DNA of 64,000 bases from NCBI GenBank assembly GCA_964552205.1, contig CAZKFT010000004.1:32856-96855 (forward strand), written 5' to 3'. The DNA is from JAIVGZ01 sp964552205. GTDB taxonomy: Bacteria; Pseudomonadota; Gammaproteobacteria; Natronospirales; JAIVGZ01. Under the pieces are notes generated by a model. It was not told the DNA's origin and did not search any database. It was given only the letters and a program-made list of their open reading frames with translations. Each line of letters opens with the position of its first letter. Positions within the stretch are counted from its first letter, which is position 1. Positions 53,971 to 62,015 of the stretch are shown here, one piece after another. A program made the position numbers and the translations under genes.

Positions 53971-54078
53971 TGTAGGAGCGGCGCTTCGCGCCGCGAAAAT
54001 GATGAGACCTCAGCGCCCGAACAGGTTTACTCCAAGAACCACTGCTGTACCATTCGCGGTGCGAAGCACCGCTCCTAC
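53971..54078. repeat. BIME-like REP doublet between convergent ppk and ppx
   Basis: TGTAGGAGCGGCGCTTCGCG...CCGCGAA, spacer, inverted TTCGCGGTGCGAAGCACCGCTCCTAC. The same 108-109 bp element occurs at 51684-51792, including a recognisably similar spacer. It fills the intergenic gap and may act as a two-way terminator. Confidence 0.88.
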
Positions 54079-54082
54079 GAAT

Positions 54083-55588
54083 TTACCTAAAGGTGAGGCG
54101 GTATCCGCCGTCGGCCAGACGTTCGCGCTCGTTCTTCAGATCGGTCAGGGTCAGCGGGTGACGCGCCAGCCAGCCCGAAGGAAACCGCATGGATACAGAA
54201 TCCGGGCCGCCCCGCCAAATAATGTCCGGCGGCGGTTCCTTCCCGCGGGTACGTCTCAGCAACACGGACAAGCGAATGATCACTGCCAGACGCACCGCAG
54301 GGTCCACCCAGTCCGGTGGCAATGTCTCGAACTGCTCCACCGCGAACTTGCGACGGTGGCCGCGCACCAGGCTCGCCAAGGTACGCTGCTCAGTCCGCGA
54401 AAACCCGGGAAGGTCCGAGTGTTCGATGATGTAGGCGCCGTGCTTGTGATAGGAGGTGTGCGCAATCTGCAGTCCCACCTCATGCAACTCCACCGCCCAC
54501 TGCAACCAATGCCGATGCTCCGGTGACAAAGCCCAGCGTTTGGCCATCTGGTCAAACGCAGATTCCGCGACAGCAGCAACCTGTGCGACATGGTTGCGGT
54601 CCACGCCATACAATCGCGCCAGAGCCGTCACCGACTCCCCTCGCACATCCTTGTGACTGATTCGACCGAGCATGTCGTACAACAAACCTTCGCGCAGTGC
54701 CATGTCTGACACCGACATGTGCTTGATCTCCAGGGCCTGGAACACGGCGTGCAGGATGGCGACACCGCCTGCGAGTATCGGCGCTCGGTCGTCAGTGAGA
54801 CCTTTGAGCTGCAAGCCGAAAACATTCTTGGAGCCGATGAGTTCCTCACGCAGGCGGGCCAGTCCCTCTGCGGAGATACCCCCTTCGCTCCAGCCGGCGC
54901 CCTCGACAATATCGCGGATGGCCTTGATGGTTCCGGACGCACCGACCACATCATTCCATCCCACCTTCTGGTAAGACTCGGTGATGTTCTGCAGCTCCAC
55001 CAAGGCTGCGGTTTCTGCCGCCTTCATGCGTTTGCCAGTGACAGTCCCATCATCGAAATAGCGCTCGGAAGAAACCACACAACCCATGGACAGACTCTCG
55101 CGTTCAATCGTGCGGAACCCTTCTCCGATGATAAGCTCGGTACTCCCCCCACCTATATCCACCACCAGGCGGCGCGCACCTTCCGGATCGGCCAATCCAT
55201 GCGCAACCCCGAGGTGGATGAGACGCGCTTCCTCACGGCCTGAAATGATTTCAAGCGGATGCCCCAGGGCTTTCTCGGCGCGTGCCTGGAACGACGCCGC
55301 GTTCTTTGCTGCGCGCAAGGTGTTGGTTCCCACGACCCGCACGCGCACCTTGGGCAGCCCCCGAAGGCGTTGCCCGAAACGCTGCAGGCATTCAAGCGCG
55401 CGCTGTTGGGCCGCGCCAGCCAGACGACCACGATTGTCCATGCCAGCGGCAAGGCGGACCGGTTCCCGCAGCCGGTCGATGACCTGCATGTGCCCATCGA
55501 GAACACGGGCCACAATCATGTGGAAGGAATTGGAGCCAAGGTCCACTGCTGCCAGCGTCTGATACTTCGGCGTTACCTTACGTGGCAT
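54083..55588 (-). CDS. ppx: Exopolyphosphatase (Ppx/GppA family)
   Basis: 501 aa. Releases phosphate from polyphosphate ends. ASKHA-fold motifs: AAVDLGSNSFHMIVARV at the N-terminus, VVGTNTLRAAKN, EIISGREEARLIHLGVAHG, RLVVDIGGGSTELIIGEG, and a C-terminal HD-like helical region with ELHEVGLQIAHTSYHKHGAYIIEHSDLPGFSRTEQ. The ATG overlaps the sixA 3' end by 11 nt. Last gene of phoB-phoR-sixA-ppx; GppA activity cannot be excluded. Confidence 0.95.
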   Translation of the reverse strand: MPRKVTPKYQTLAAVDLGSNSFHMIVARVLDGHMQVIDRLREPVRLAAGMDNRGRLAGAAQQRALECLQRFGQRLRGLPKVRVRVVGTNTLRAAKNAASFQARAEKALGHPLEIISGREEARLIHLGVAHGLADPEGARRLVVDIGGGSTELIIGEGFRTIERESLSMGCVVSSERYFDDGTVTGKRMKAAETAALVELQNITESYQKVGWNDVVGASGTIKAIRDIVEGAGWSEGGISAEGLARLREELIGSKNVFGLQLKGLTDDRAPILAGGVAILHAVFQALEIKHMSVSDMALREGLLYDMLGRISHKDVRGESVTALARLYGVDRNHVAQVAAVAESAFDQMAKRWALSPEHRHWLQWAVELHEVGLQIAHTSYHKHGAYIIEHSDLPGFSRTEQRTLASLVRGHRRKFAVEQFETLPPDWVDPAVRLAVIIRLSVLLRRTRGKEPPPDIIWRGGPDSVSMRFPSGWLARHPLTLTDLKNERERLADGGYRLTFR

Positions 55589-56057
55589 CGGGCAATAACC
55601 ACTTCAGCTTGCCTGCGCCTTGGCTTGCAGGACCAGAAAAACTGATGAGGGCGGCACCGCCCTTTTTGAATGAGAACAAGGGCTCAGCCGTGCCCGTCAT
55701 CAGCCATGCAGCCAACTTGCCGAGCTCAGGTTCATGACCCACCAATACCGCATCGCCTGCATCGCCAAGTGCGCCCAGCACCTGAGCACCATCGACTGGA
55801 GGCACCAACGCGTCGCACTGGACCAGCACAGCACTCGGCCATACCTCACCAAGTAGCGTCGCCGTCTGCACAGCGCGCCGTAAAGGGCTGTGGAGAATAC
55901 GCCGTGGCTCTGGCGCAATTCGCGCCAACTGCTGCGCCGCTTCCCGCATCTGCCTCACGCCCTTGTCGGTGAGCGGCCGATCGAAATCATCCGTATTGGA
56001 ACGCAGGGCGTCCGCGGCGCTCATCGCATCGGCGTGCCGCACGATGATCACTTTCAT
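55578..56057 (-). CDS. sixA: Phosphohistidine phosphatase SixA
   Basis: 159 aa histidine phosphatase (RHG) superfamily. The N-terminal VIIVRHADA holds the catalytic His8; HSPLRRAVQTATLL holds the second Arg; VLVGHEPELGKLAAWL holds the second catalytic His. SixA proteins remove phosphate from His residues in phosphorelay proteins. ATG overlaps the phoR stop (ATGA), so it is translationally coupled to the sensor kinase; the 3' end overlaps ppx. Confidence 0.93.
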   Translation of the reverse strand: MKVIIVRHADAMSAADALRSNTDDFDRPLTDKGVRQMREAAQQLARIAPEPRRILHSPLRRAVQTATLLGEVWPSAVLVQCDALVPPVDGAQVLGALGDAGDAVLVGHEPELGKLAAWLMTGTAEPLFSFKKGGAALISFSGPASQGAGKLKWLLPDAT

Positions 56058-57337
56058 ACGATGCGCTCGCGTGGGAAAACGCAGGTGAAGGTTGAACCCT
56101 CACCCGGTCTGGAATCAATCTCCAGATGGGCGCCATGTCGACTCAAGGCATGTTTCACGATGGAAAGTCCCAAGCCGGTGCCACCGTCCTTGCGTGCACG
56201 CCCCTTGTCCACGCGGTAGAAGCGTTCAGTGATGCGAGGGATCTGTTCTGGGGGAATACCGATGCCGGTGTCCTGAACACTCACGCGAGCACCATCGTGC
56301 CCGGACTCGAACCGGACCACCACGCTGCCGTGCTCCGGGGTGTAGGCAAGCGCGTTGGCGACAAGGTTGGAGAATGCACTATAAAGCTCCGCCTCCGCAC
56401 CCAAGAGGTCGTGTTTGCCGGCCACCTCAAGTGTCAGCGTCTGGCCGGCCTTGCGCAGTGGCATGGCCTCACTGCACACGCGGTTCAGCAGTGCACCAGT
56501 CCTCACCCGGGTAGTGGGAGCCTCTCCTTCCTCGTTCTCAAGCCGCGACAACTCCAGAAGATCATCCACGATGGCACGCATACGGTCGGTCTGATTATGC
56601 ATTTCCCCCAAGGGGCGACCGAGTTGCTTCCGGATCTCGTCGTCATCCAACAGCGTGTCGAGATAGCCTGCCATCACCGTCAATGGCGAGCGTAGCTCAT
56701 GCGATGCGTTGGCGACGAAATCACGCCGCAACTGCTCGAGATGGTGCAAGCGGGTCACGTCCCGGACCAGTAGAAGATGCTGGGCGCTACCGTACGGCAC
56801 CAGTTGCAGGGACAGCTGCCGACCCGGCTCTTTGGGCGACGGCACCTGTACCGGATCCTGGAAAGCACCCTCCACGATGTATTGCACGAACGTCGGGTGA
56901 CGGATCAGGTTGGCGATACGCTGTCCGGTATCCTGCGGCACACGGAGCGAGAGCAGTCTCGCAGCGGCGGAATTGAACCACAGGATTTCCCATGCCGGCC
57001 CGAGTACGACCGCACCGTCTGGCATCGCCGCGGTGGATTCCCGGAATTCACGGATCAGACTGGCAAGTCGGCGTTTGCGCGAGCGATTGCGTTTCTGCAA
57101 GCGGTAGTAATGATGGAAAACTTCTGCCCAGATGCCGTCAGACTGCGGTGGACTGAACCGGCGTGCATCCCGCAGCCAGCGCTCCAGTCGGTACAGGTTA
57201 TAGACGTGCCAGATGAGATAGCCCAGCAACGCGAAGAACAGCGCGAGGCCGGTATGACCAAAGGCAGCGCCGGCCAACAGCGCTACCAAGATGAGGCCGA
57301 TGAACCGCCAGGTCTCGGTGATCCAGGCGGGGGTCAA
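56054..57337 (-). CDS. phoR: Phosphate regulon sensor histidine kinase PhoR
   Basis: 427 aa. Two N-terminal membrane helices (about 11-45), a PAS-like domain (about 100-190), HisKA with phospho-acceptor His213 in NASHELRSPLTVMAGYLDTL, and HATPase_c (NLVANALAYTPEHG; DTGIGIPPEQIPRITERFYRVDKGR; GGTGLGLSIVKHAL). TTG start with AGGA about 9 nt upstream, 3 nt after the phoB stop. Confidence 0.96.
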   Translation of the reverse strand: MTPAWITETWRFIGLILVALLAGAAFGHTGLALFFALLGYLIWHVYNLYRLERWLRDARRFSPPQSDGIWAEVFHHYYRLQKRNRSRKRRLASLIREFRESTAAMPDGAVVLGPAWEILWFNSAAARLLSLRVPQDTGQRIANLIRHPTFVQYIVEGAFQDPVQVPSPKEPGRQLSLQLVPYGSAQHLLLVRDVTRLHHLEQLRRDFVANASHELRSPLTVMAGYLDTLLDDDEIRKQLGRPLGEMHNQTDRMRAIVDDLLELSRLENEEGEAPTTRVRTGALLNRVCSEAMPLRKAGQTLTLEVAGKHDLLGAEAELYSAFSNLVANALAYTPEHGSVVVRFESGHDGARVSVQDTGIGIPPEQIPRITERFYRVDKGRARKDGGTGLGLSIVKHALSRHGAHLEIDSRPGEGSTFTCVFPRERIV

Positions 57338-57340
57338 GAC

Positions 57341-58045
57341 TCAGTCCTGCTGGGTCGAGAACCGGTACCCGGCACCACGGACCGTCTGGATGAAGCGGTC
57401 GTACCCATGATCTGACAGCGCCTTGCGCAGCCGCCGGATATGTACGTCAACTGTCCGCTCCTCGACATAGACATTGCCTCCCCAAACACGGTCCAGCAAC
57501 TGACCGCGTGAGTATACGCGCTCGGGGTGGGTCATGAAGAAGCTGAGCAGGCGAAATTCAGTAGGGCCAAGCTGCACGGTCTTGTCATTGGCAGTCACGC
57601 GGTGACTGGCGAGATCCAGCACCAGTCCCTCGACGTCCACCAATTCGGTCGCGCCGCCCGGTGCTGCACGACGCAAGACCGCAGTGATGCGCGCGACCAG
57701 TTCACGCGGTGAGAACGGCTTGGTCATGTAATCGTCCGCACCGGCATCCAAACCCCGCACCTTGTCGTCTTCCTCGACGCGGGCAGTGAGCATGATGATG
57801 GGCAGCTCGCGGGTCGCCTCATCCTTCTTGAGTGCGCGTGCGAACTCGACACCACTCACATCGGGCAACATCCAATCCAGTATGATGAGATCAGGGAGCC
57901 GGTCGGCCAGACGGCGACGTGCTACTGCGACATCCTCGGCCGTTTCAACCTCAAATCCGGAGCGCTTGAGGCTGAAGGAGAGCATCTCGCGGATGGCCTC
58001 CTCGTCTTCAACCAGTAACAATCTTTTACCTTCGGTCATTGTCAT
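57341..58045 (-). CDS. phoB: Phosphate regulon response regulator PhoB
   Basis: 234 aa OmpR/PhoB-type regulator. Receiver domain LLLVEDEEAIREML with phospho-acceptor Asp57 (DLIILDWMLPDVSG) and Lys in YMTKPFSPREL; winged helix with RVYSRGQLLDRVWGGNVYVEERTVDVHIRRLRKAL. Preceded by a Pho box, so probably autoregulated. ATG at 58045 lies 8 nt after a -10-like hexamer; a second ATG is at 58039. Confidence 0.97.
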   Translation of the reverse strand: MTMTEGKRLLLVEDEEAIREMLSFSLKRSGFEVETAEDVAVARRRLADRLPDLIILDWMLPDVSGVEFARALKKDEATRELPIIMLTARVEEDDKVRGLDAGADDYMTKPFSPRELVARITAVLRRAAPGGATELVDVEGLVLDLASHRVTANDKTVQLGPTEFRLLSFFMTHPERVYSRGQLLDRVWGGNVYVEERTVDVHIRRLRKALSDHGYDRFIQTVRGAGYRFSTQQD

Positions 58046-58069
58046 AGGCGCCTATTGCACCAGTGACAT

Positions 58070-58087
58070 GTTACAACTTTGTGACAG
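58070..58087 (-). promoter_or_regulatory. Pho box of the phoB-phoR-sixA-ppx operon
   Basis: Minus strand CTGTCAC-AAAG-TTGTAAC, the best match in the window to the PhoB consensus. Ten nt later TGCAAT (58059-58054) is a possible -10. The TAA stop codon of tsaB lies inside the second 7-mer. Confidence 0.85.
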
Positions 58088-58691
58088 CGACCTTGTTCCT
58101 GAGATAAACCGGTGTGGCTCCTGCCACGGGAACAGTCCTACCAGCCTTGAATTCGCGTGCCGCAATCCGAGCCACCGCCGCCGCAGTGGGTAGCGCATTG
58201 TCGCTGCCGCCAGTGCCGGTCAGGGTCCAATCCCCGCGAAACGGGTCCAAGGTCTCCGGAGACCCGAGCCATTCCTCGCCATCCGCCACGGCAAGGCCCT
58301 CCGCATCGGCGGTGAACCGCCCGGCATAGACCTCGCTCATGCGCGCATCAATGGCTGCGAGAACCTTAGGGTGGCCTGCATCCAGTGCGGCTTGGGCGAG
58401 TGCTGCCAGAGTTGAGACCGGGACCAGAGGCAGATCCACACCGAGACCCAGACCTTGGGCCGCAGAGATGGCGATGCGTACGCCGGTGAATGCACCCGGT
58501 CCGCGGCCGAAGGCAATGGCATCGAGGTCATCCAGCGTGACACCCGCCTCGGCAAGAAGGCGGTCAACGGTGGGTAGAAGCAGTTCGCCCTGGCGACGCG
58601 GTGCAAGCTCGTGATGCGAGTGCAAGGCACCATCGACCAGCACTGCGACGGACAGTGCTTCGGTAGCGGTTTCGAGGGCCAGGATTTTCAT
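58071..58691 (-). CDS. tsaB: tRNA threonylcarbamoyladenosine biosynthesis protein TsaB
   Basis: 206 aa ASKHA-fold protein; partner of TsaD in t6A37 synthesis. Seen: ILALETATEALSVAVL, HHELAPRRQGELLLPTVDRLL, IAFGRGPGAFTGVRIAISAAQGLGLG and AIDARMSEVYAGRF. C-terminal PVYLRNKVA is typical. Upstream lies repeat array R6. Confidence 0.95.
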   Translation of the reverse strand: MKILALETATEALSVAVLVDGALHSHHELAPRRQGELLLPTVDRLLAEAGVTLDDLDAIAFGRGPGAFTGVRIAISAAQGLGLGVDLPLVPVSTLAALAQAALDAGHPKVLAAIDARMSEVYAGRFTADAEGLAVADGEEWLGSPETLDPFRGDWTLTGTGGSDNALPTAAAVARIAAREFKAGRTVPVAGATPVYLRNKVAVTKL

Positions 58692-58703
58692 TGGGTCATT
58701 TTA

Positions 58704-59043
58704 CTCTCGCAGAGCCGCAGAGACGCGGGGAAAGACAAAAGATAAAGAATAAAGAATTTTCTCGCAGAGCCGCGGAGACGCAGAGAAAAGATTAAGAAAG
58801 TAAAAAAGATTGAAACTATAGTCTTTAACTCCAGTCTTTTTCTTTACTCCGCGTTCTCTGCGTTCTCTGCGAGAACCGTCTTTCATTCTTTTANNNNNNN
58901 NNNNNNNNNNNNNNNNNNNNNNNNNNNNNNNNNNNNNNNNNNNNNNNNNNNNNNNNNNNNNNNNNNNNNNNNNNNNNNNNNNNNNNNNNNNNNTCTTTTA
59001 CTCTTTTATTCTTTTCTCCGCGTCTCTGCGGCTCCGCGAGAAA
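58704..59043. repeat. Intergenic CGCAGAG repeat array R6 (tsaB/methyltransferase), with assembly gap
   Basis: Two forward units (about 58704 and 58760), a reverse unit ending GCGAGAACC (about 58877), the N gap, then a last reverse unit ending GCGAGAAA (59043), one base from the methyltransferase stop. The segment before the gap is nearly identical to the left part of R7. Confidence 0.88.
58894..58993. other. 100-N scaffold gap inside repeat array R6
   Basis: Exactly 100 N. Unlike the other two gaps its flanks share no 55-base duplicate, so real sequence of unknown length is probably missing. The cause is likely the near-identical R7 array about 1.2 kb away. Confidence 0.85.
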
Positions 59044-59044
59044 T

Positions 59045-59854
59045 TCATTTTTCAGCAACAATGTAGGAAATCCACCCGGCATCAGCTTCACCATGCTCGG
59101 CCGGCTTGAACTCGCCATCGGCTTCACCATCCTCGTCCCAGCCCTGCCAGTAGATGGTCACCTTGCGGAAACCCGCCTCTTCCAGCAATTCACGCAGCTC
59201 CGGCAGACTCCACAAACGCCAGTGGTAGGTGAAGGCACCCTTCATGACCGAGCCATCCTTGAACTTGAAGTCGATGCGCGTATCCATGTCACCGGTGATC
59301 GGGTCGTAGCGCTCGTGGTTCCAGATATAGGTGAAATGCCCGCAATCGCGCTTCTCCGACAACTCACGGTAGGAATCATAGCCACCGAAAGAATCCAGCA
59401 TGAGCATACCGTCATCCGCCAATGCGTCCCGCGCAACCTGGAAATAGCTGCGCAAAAGGTCGCGGGTCTTGAACATCCAGTACGAGAAGTTCATGGCCAT
59501 GAGGACATCCACAACCGGCGTCTTCGCGTGCAGGACATTGGCCTCAACGAGGTGTATGCGAGCTTGGGCGGCGGGCTTGAGCTTGCCCACACGGTGCGCC
59601 TTGCCCCAGGCCAGAACCTCGGGGTCGATATCCACAGCCCAAGCCTCGTGCTTGGAACTACGACGCACAAACTCGCAGGCCGCGGCCGTGGTGCCAGCGA
59701 AATCTTCCCGCACTCGGGTCAACGGGCGTTTGCGTAGTGACTTCCAAGTCTGCATGACAAACTCGATCTCCGACTCGACATCCTGTACGGCCGCCTCGTA
59801 GAGGTCGTGCTTATCGTATTTGTCGGCCAGTTTCTGCTTTTTCTTCTTTTTCAT
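59045..59854 (-). CDS. Class I SAM-dependent methyltransferase, substrate unknown
   Basis: 269 aa. A Lys-rich start (MKKKKKQK) leads to DKHDLYEAAVQDVESEIEFV, then SAM-binding motif I REDFAGTTAAACEF (about 65) and motif II AWAVDIDPEVLAWG, followed by MAMNFSYWMF and DDGMLMLDSFGG. Closely similar uncharacterised methyltransferases are common in proteobacteria; no target can be read from sequence. ATG at 59854 has GGAAG 7 nt upstream. The gene is alone between two nearly identical repeat arrays. Confidence 0.82.
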   Translation of the reverse strand: MKKKKKQKLADKYDKHDLYEAAVQDVESEIEFVMQTWKSLRKRPLTRVREDFAGTTAAACEFVRRSSKHEAWAVDIDPEVLAWGKAHRVGKLKPAAQARIHLVEANVLHAKTPVVDVLMAMNFSYWMFKTRDLLRSYFQVARDALADDGMLMLDSFGGYDSYRELSEKRDCGHFTYIWNHERYDPITGDMDTRIDFKFKDGSVMKGAFTYHWRLWSLPELRELLEEAGFRKVTIYWQGWDEDGEADGEFKPAEHGEADAGWISYIVAEK

Positions 59855-59868
59855 ATTCTTCCAGTTAG

Positions 59869-60225
59869 TTCTCTCGCAGAGACGCGGAGACGCGGGGAAA
59901 GACAAAAGATAAAGAATAAAGAATTCTCTCGCAGAGAACGCAGAGGCCGCAGAGAAAAGATTAAGAAAGTAAAAAGATTGAGAAAATAGTCTTTAACTCC
60001 AGTCTTTTTCTTTACTCCGCGTTCTCTGCGTTCTCTGCGAGAACCGTCTTTCATTCTTTTATTCTTTATTCTTTATTCTTTTCTCTGCGTCTCTGCGGCT
60101 CTGCGAGAACCGTCTTTTATTCTTTTTAGTCTTTTCTCTGCGTCCTCTGCGTTCTCTGCGAGAAAATTCTTTTGTCTTTTATCTTTTCTTTGTCTTTCCC
60201 CGCGTCTCCGCGGCTCTGCGAGAAC
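59869..60225. repeat. Intergenic CGCAGAG repeat array R7 (methyltransferase/pckG)
   Basis: Two forward units (about 59870 and 59926) followed by four reverse units ending GCGAGAAC or GCGAGAAA (about 60044, 60111, 60166, 60225). 59871-60060 closely matches R6 at 58704-58893. The right edge is 1 nt from the pckG stop. No gene in the gap. Confidence 0.9.
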
Positions 60226-60226
60226 C

Positions 60227-61969
60227 TCAGTTCAGACGGGATTCAACATCGGCAATCTGGTCAAGCAGCCCCTGCGGGACACGATCCCCGAAGCTCTCGA
60301 CATACTCGCGGATGGAAGTGAACTCCTCACGCCACTGTGCAGGGTTCACCGCGAGCAATTCCTCCATCACCTCGGCGCTCACCTTGAGACCGGTTGTGTC
60401 GATGGCGCCAGCAGCGGGCAGGTAACCAATCGGCGTCTCCACCGCGTCACCCTCCCCCTTGCAACGCTCCAGCACCCAGCGCAGCACCCGCAAGTTGTCA
60501 CCGAAGCCCGGCCAGATGAACTTACCGGCGGCGTTCTGGCGGAACCAGTTCACATGGAATACCTGCGGCAACCTGTCCGAGCGGTCAGCAAAGCTCAGCC
60601 AGTGCGCCCAATAGTCGGCGAAGTTGTAACCACAGAAGGGTTTCATCGCCATCGGGTCGCGGCGGACCACCCCAACCGCACCGGTTGCCGCAGCTGTTGT
60701 TTCCGACGCCACCGAGGCCCCCACCAGCACACCATGTTTCCAATCGCGCGCCTGCATCACCAGCGGCGCCAGCTCCTTGCGGCGACCACCGAACACGATG
60801 GCGGAAATGGGTACACCGGTCGGATTGTCCATTTCCGGGGAGGCACTCGGGCTGGCCTTGGCCGACACCGTGAAGCGCGAATTCGGGTGCGCCGCCGGGC
60901 CGTTGGCCTTGTCGTAGGGACGACCCTGCCAGTCAAATGCCGGAACCTGGTCGTCCTTGCCTTCCCACCACGGCTGCTTGTCAGCAGTCATCCCGACATT
61001 GGTGAAAATGGCATCGTGATGCAGCATGTCCAGCGCATTCTTGTTGGTGCTCTCACCGGTACCTGGCGCTACGCCGAAGAAGCCCGCCTCCGGGTTGATG
61101 GCCCACAAGCGACCGTCCTCGCCGACCTGCATCCAACAAATGTCATCGCCCACCGTCCAGATTTTCCAGCCCTTGTACTGCTCGGGTGGGATGAGCATGG
61201 CGAGGTTGGTCTTTCCACAGGCCGACGGGAACGCCGCGGCGACATAGTGGATCTCACCTTCCGGATTCTCGATACCGACAATGAGCATGTGCTCGGCCAA
61301 CCATCCCTCGTTTCGCGCCTGATGGCTGGCGATACGAAGCGCATGGCACTTCTTGCCGAGCAGCGCGTTACCACCGTAGCCCGAGCCGATGCTCTTGATG
61401 GCGAGCTCCTCGGGGAAATGCATGATGAAACGACGCTCAGGGGACAGGTCTCCGGTCGAATGCAGGCCCTTGACGAACCCGCCCTCGCGCTCGATACGCG
61501 CAAGTGCCGGCTTGCCCATGCGGGTCATGATGCGCATATTGGCGGCGACATAGGCGCTGTCGGTGATCTCGACACCACAACGTGCGATGGGCGAATCGAT
61601 TGGGCCCATGCAATAAGGGATGACATACATCGTCCGGCCCTTCATGCATCCATCGAACAGGGCGTCCACTTTGGCATGCCCGTCGGCGGGACTCATCCAA
61701 TGATTATTCGGACCAGCGTCGTCCTTGTCGGTCGTGCAAACGAAAGTCAGGTGCTCGGTACGGGCCACATCACTCGGATCCGAACGATGCAGATAACAAC
61801 GCGGATGGGTATGCTGATTCAGTTCGATGAGGTCACCGGACGCCAGCATTTGCTGGATCAGATTGTCGTACTCCTCCTGGGAGCCATCACACCAATGGAT
61901 GCGGTCGGGTTGAGTCAGGCGGGCGACTTCGTCGACCCACGCGAGCAGTGCCTTGTTCGTCGTGGTCAT
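60227..61969 (-). CDS. pckG: Phosphoenolpyruvate carboxykinase (GTP)
   Basis: 580 aa. Gluconeogenic conversion of oxaloacetate to PEP with GTP. Blocks: YVIPYCMGPIDSPIARCGVEITDSAYV, SIGSGYGGNALLGKKCHALRIAS, the P-loop AAFPSACGKTNLAML (reactive Cys typical of the GTP class), VGDDICWMQ, INPEAGFFGVAPGT and NWFRQNAAGKFIWPGFGDNLRVL. ATG at 61969 is chosen over an upstream TTG. Divergent from yoaA with 46 bp between starts. Confidence 0.97.
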   Translation of the reverse strand: MTTTNKALLAWVDEVARLTQPDRIHWCDGSQEEYDNLIQQMLASGDLIELNQHTHPRCYLHRSDPSDVARTEHLTFVCTTDKDDAGPNNHWMSPADGHAKVDALFDGCMKGRTMYVIPYCMGPIDSPIARCGVEITDSAYVAANMRIMTRMGKPALARIEREGGFVKGLHSTGDLSPERRFIMHFPEELAIKSIGSGYGGNALLGKKCHALRIASHQARNEGWLAEHMLIVGIENPEGEIHYVAAAFPSACGKTNLAMLIPPEQYKGWKIWTVGDDICWMQVGEDGRLWAINPEAGFFGVAPGTGESTNKNALDMLHHDAIFTNVGMTADKQPWWEGKDDQVPAFDWQGRPYDKANGPAAHPNSRFTVSAKASPSASPEMDNPTGVPISAIVFGGRRKELAPLVMQARDWKHGVLVGASVASETTAAATGAVGVVRRDPMAMKPFCGYNFADYWAHWLSFADRSDRLPQVFHVNWFRQNAAGKFIWPGFGDNLRVLRWVLERCKGEGDAVETPIGYLPAAGAIDTTGLKVSAEVMEELLAVNPAQWREEFTSIREYVESFGDRVPQGLLDQIADVESRLN

Positions 61970-62001
61970 TACCAATCTCTGCAGGGTGAGTGAAACGGTG
62001 C

Positions 62002-62009
62002 ATTATACT
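62002..62009. promoter_or_regulatory. Overlapping divergent -10 boxes of pckG and yoaA
   Basis: Minus strand TATAAT (62007-62002), a perfect -10 for pckG; plus strand TATACT (62004-62009) for yoaA, sharing four bases. No clear -35 on either side. The plus-strand box ends 6 nt before the yoaA GTG. The two transcripts could not easily start at the same time. Confidence 0.6.
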
Positions 62010-62015
62010 CGACCA

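Noticed and set aside
58701..58886. Small minus-strand open frame in repeat array R6, with a similar one at 59851-60054
   Set aside because: Both translate repeat units (SASPRLCE, FSLRPLRSLRE type) that recur in every array; no sign of selection as protein.
60554..61993. 479-codon plus-strand open frame
   Set aside because: Shadow of pckG; His/Arg-rich with no family resemblance.
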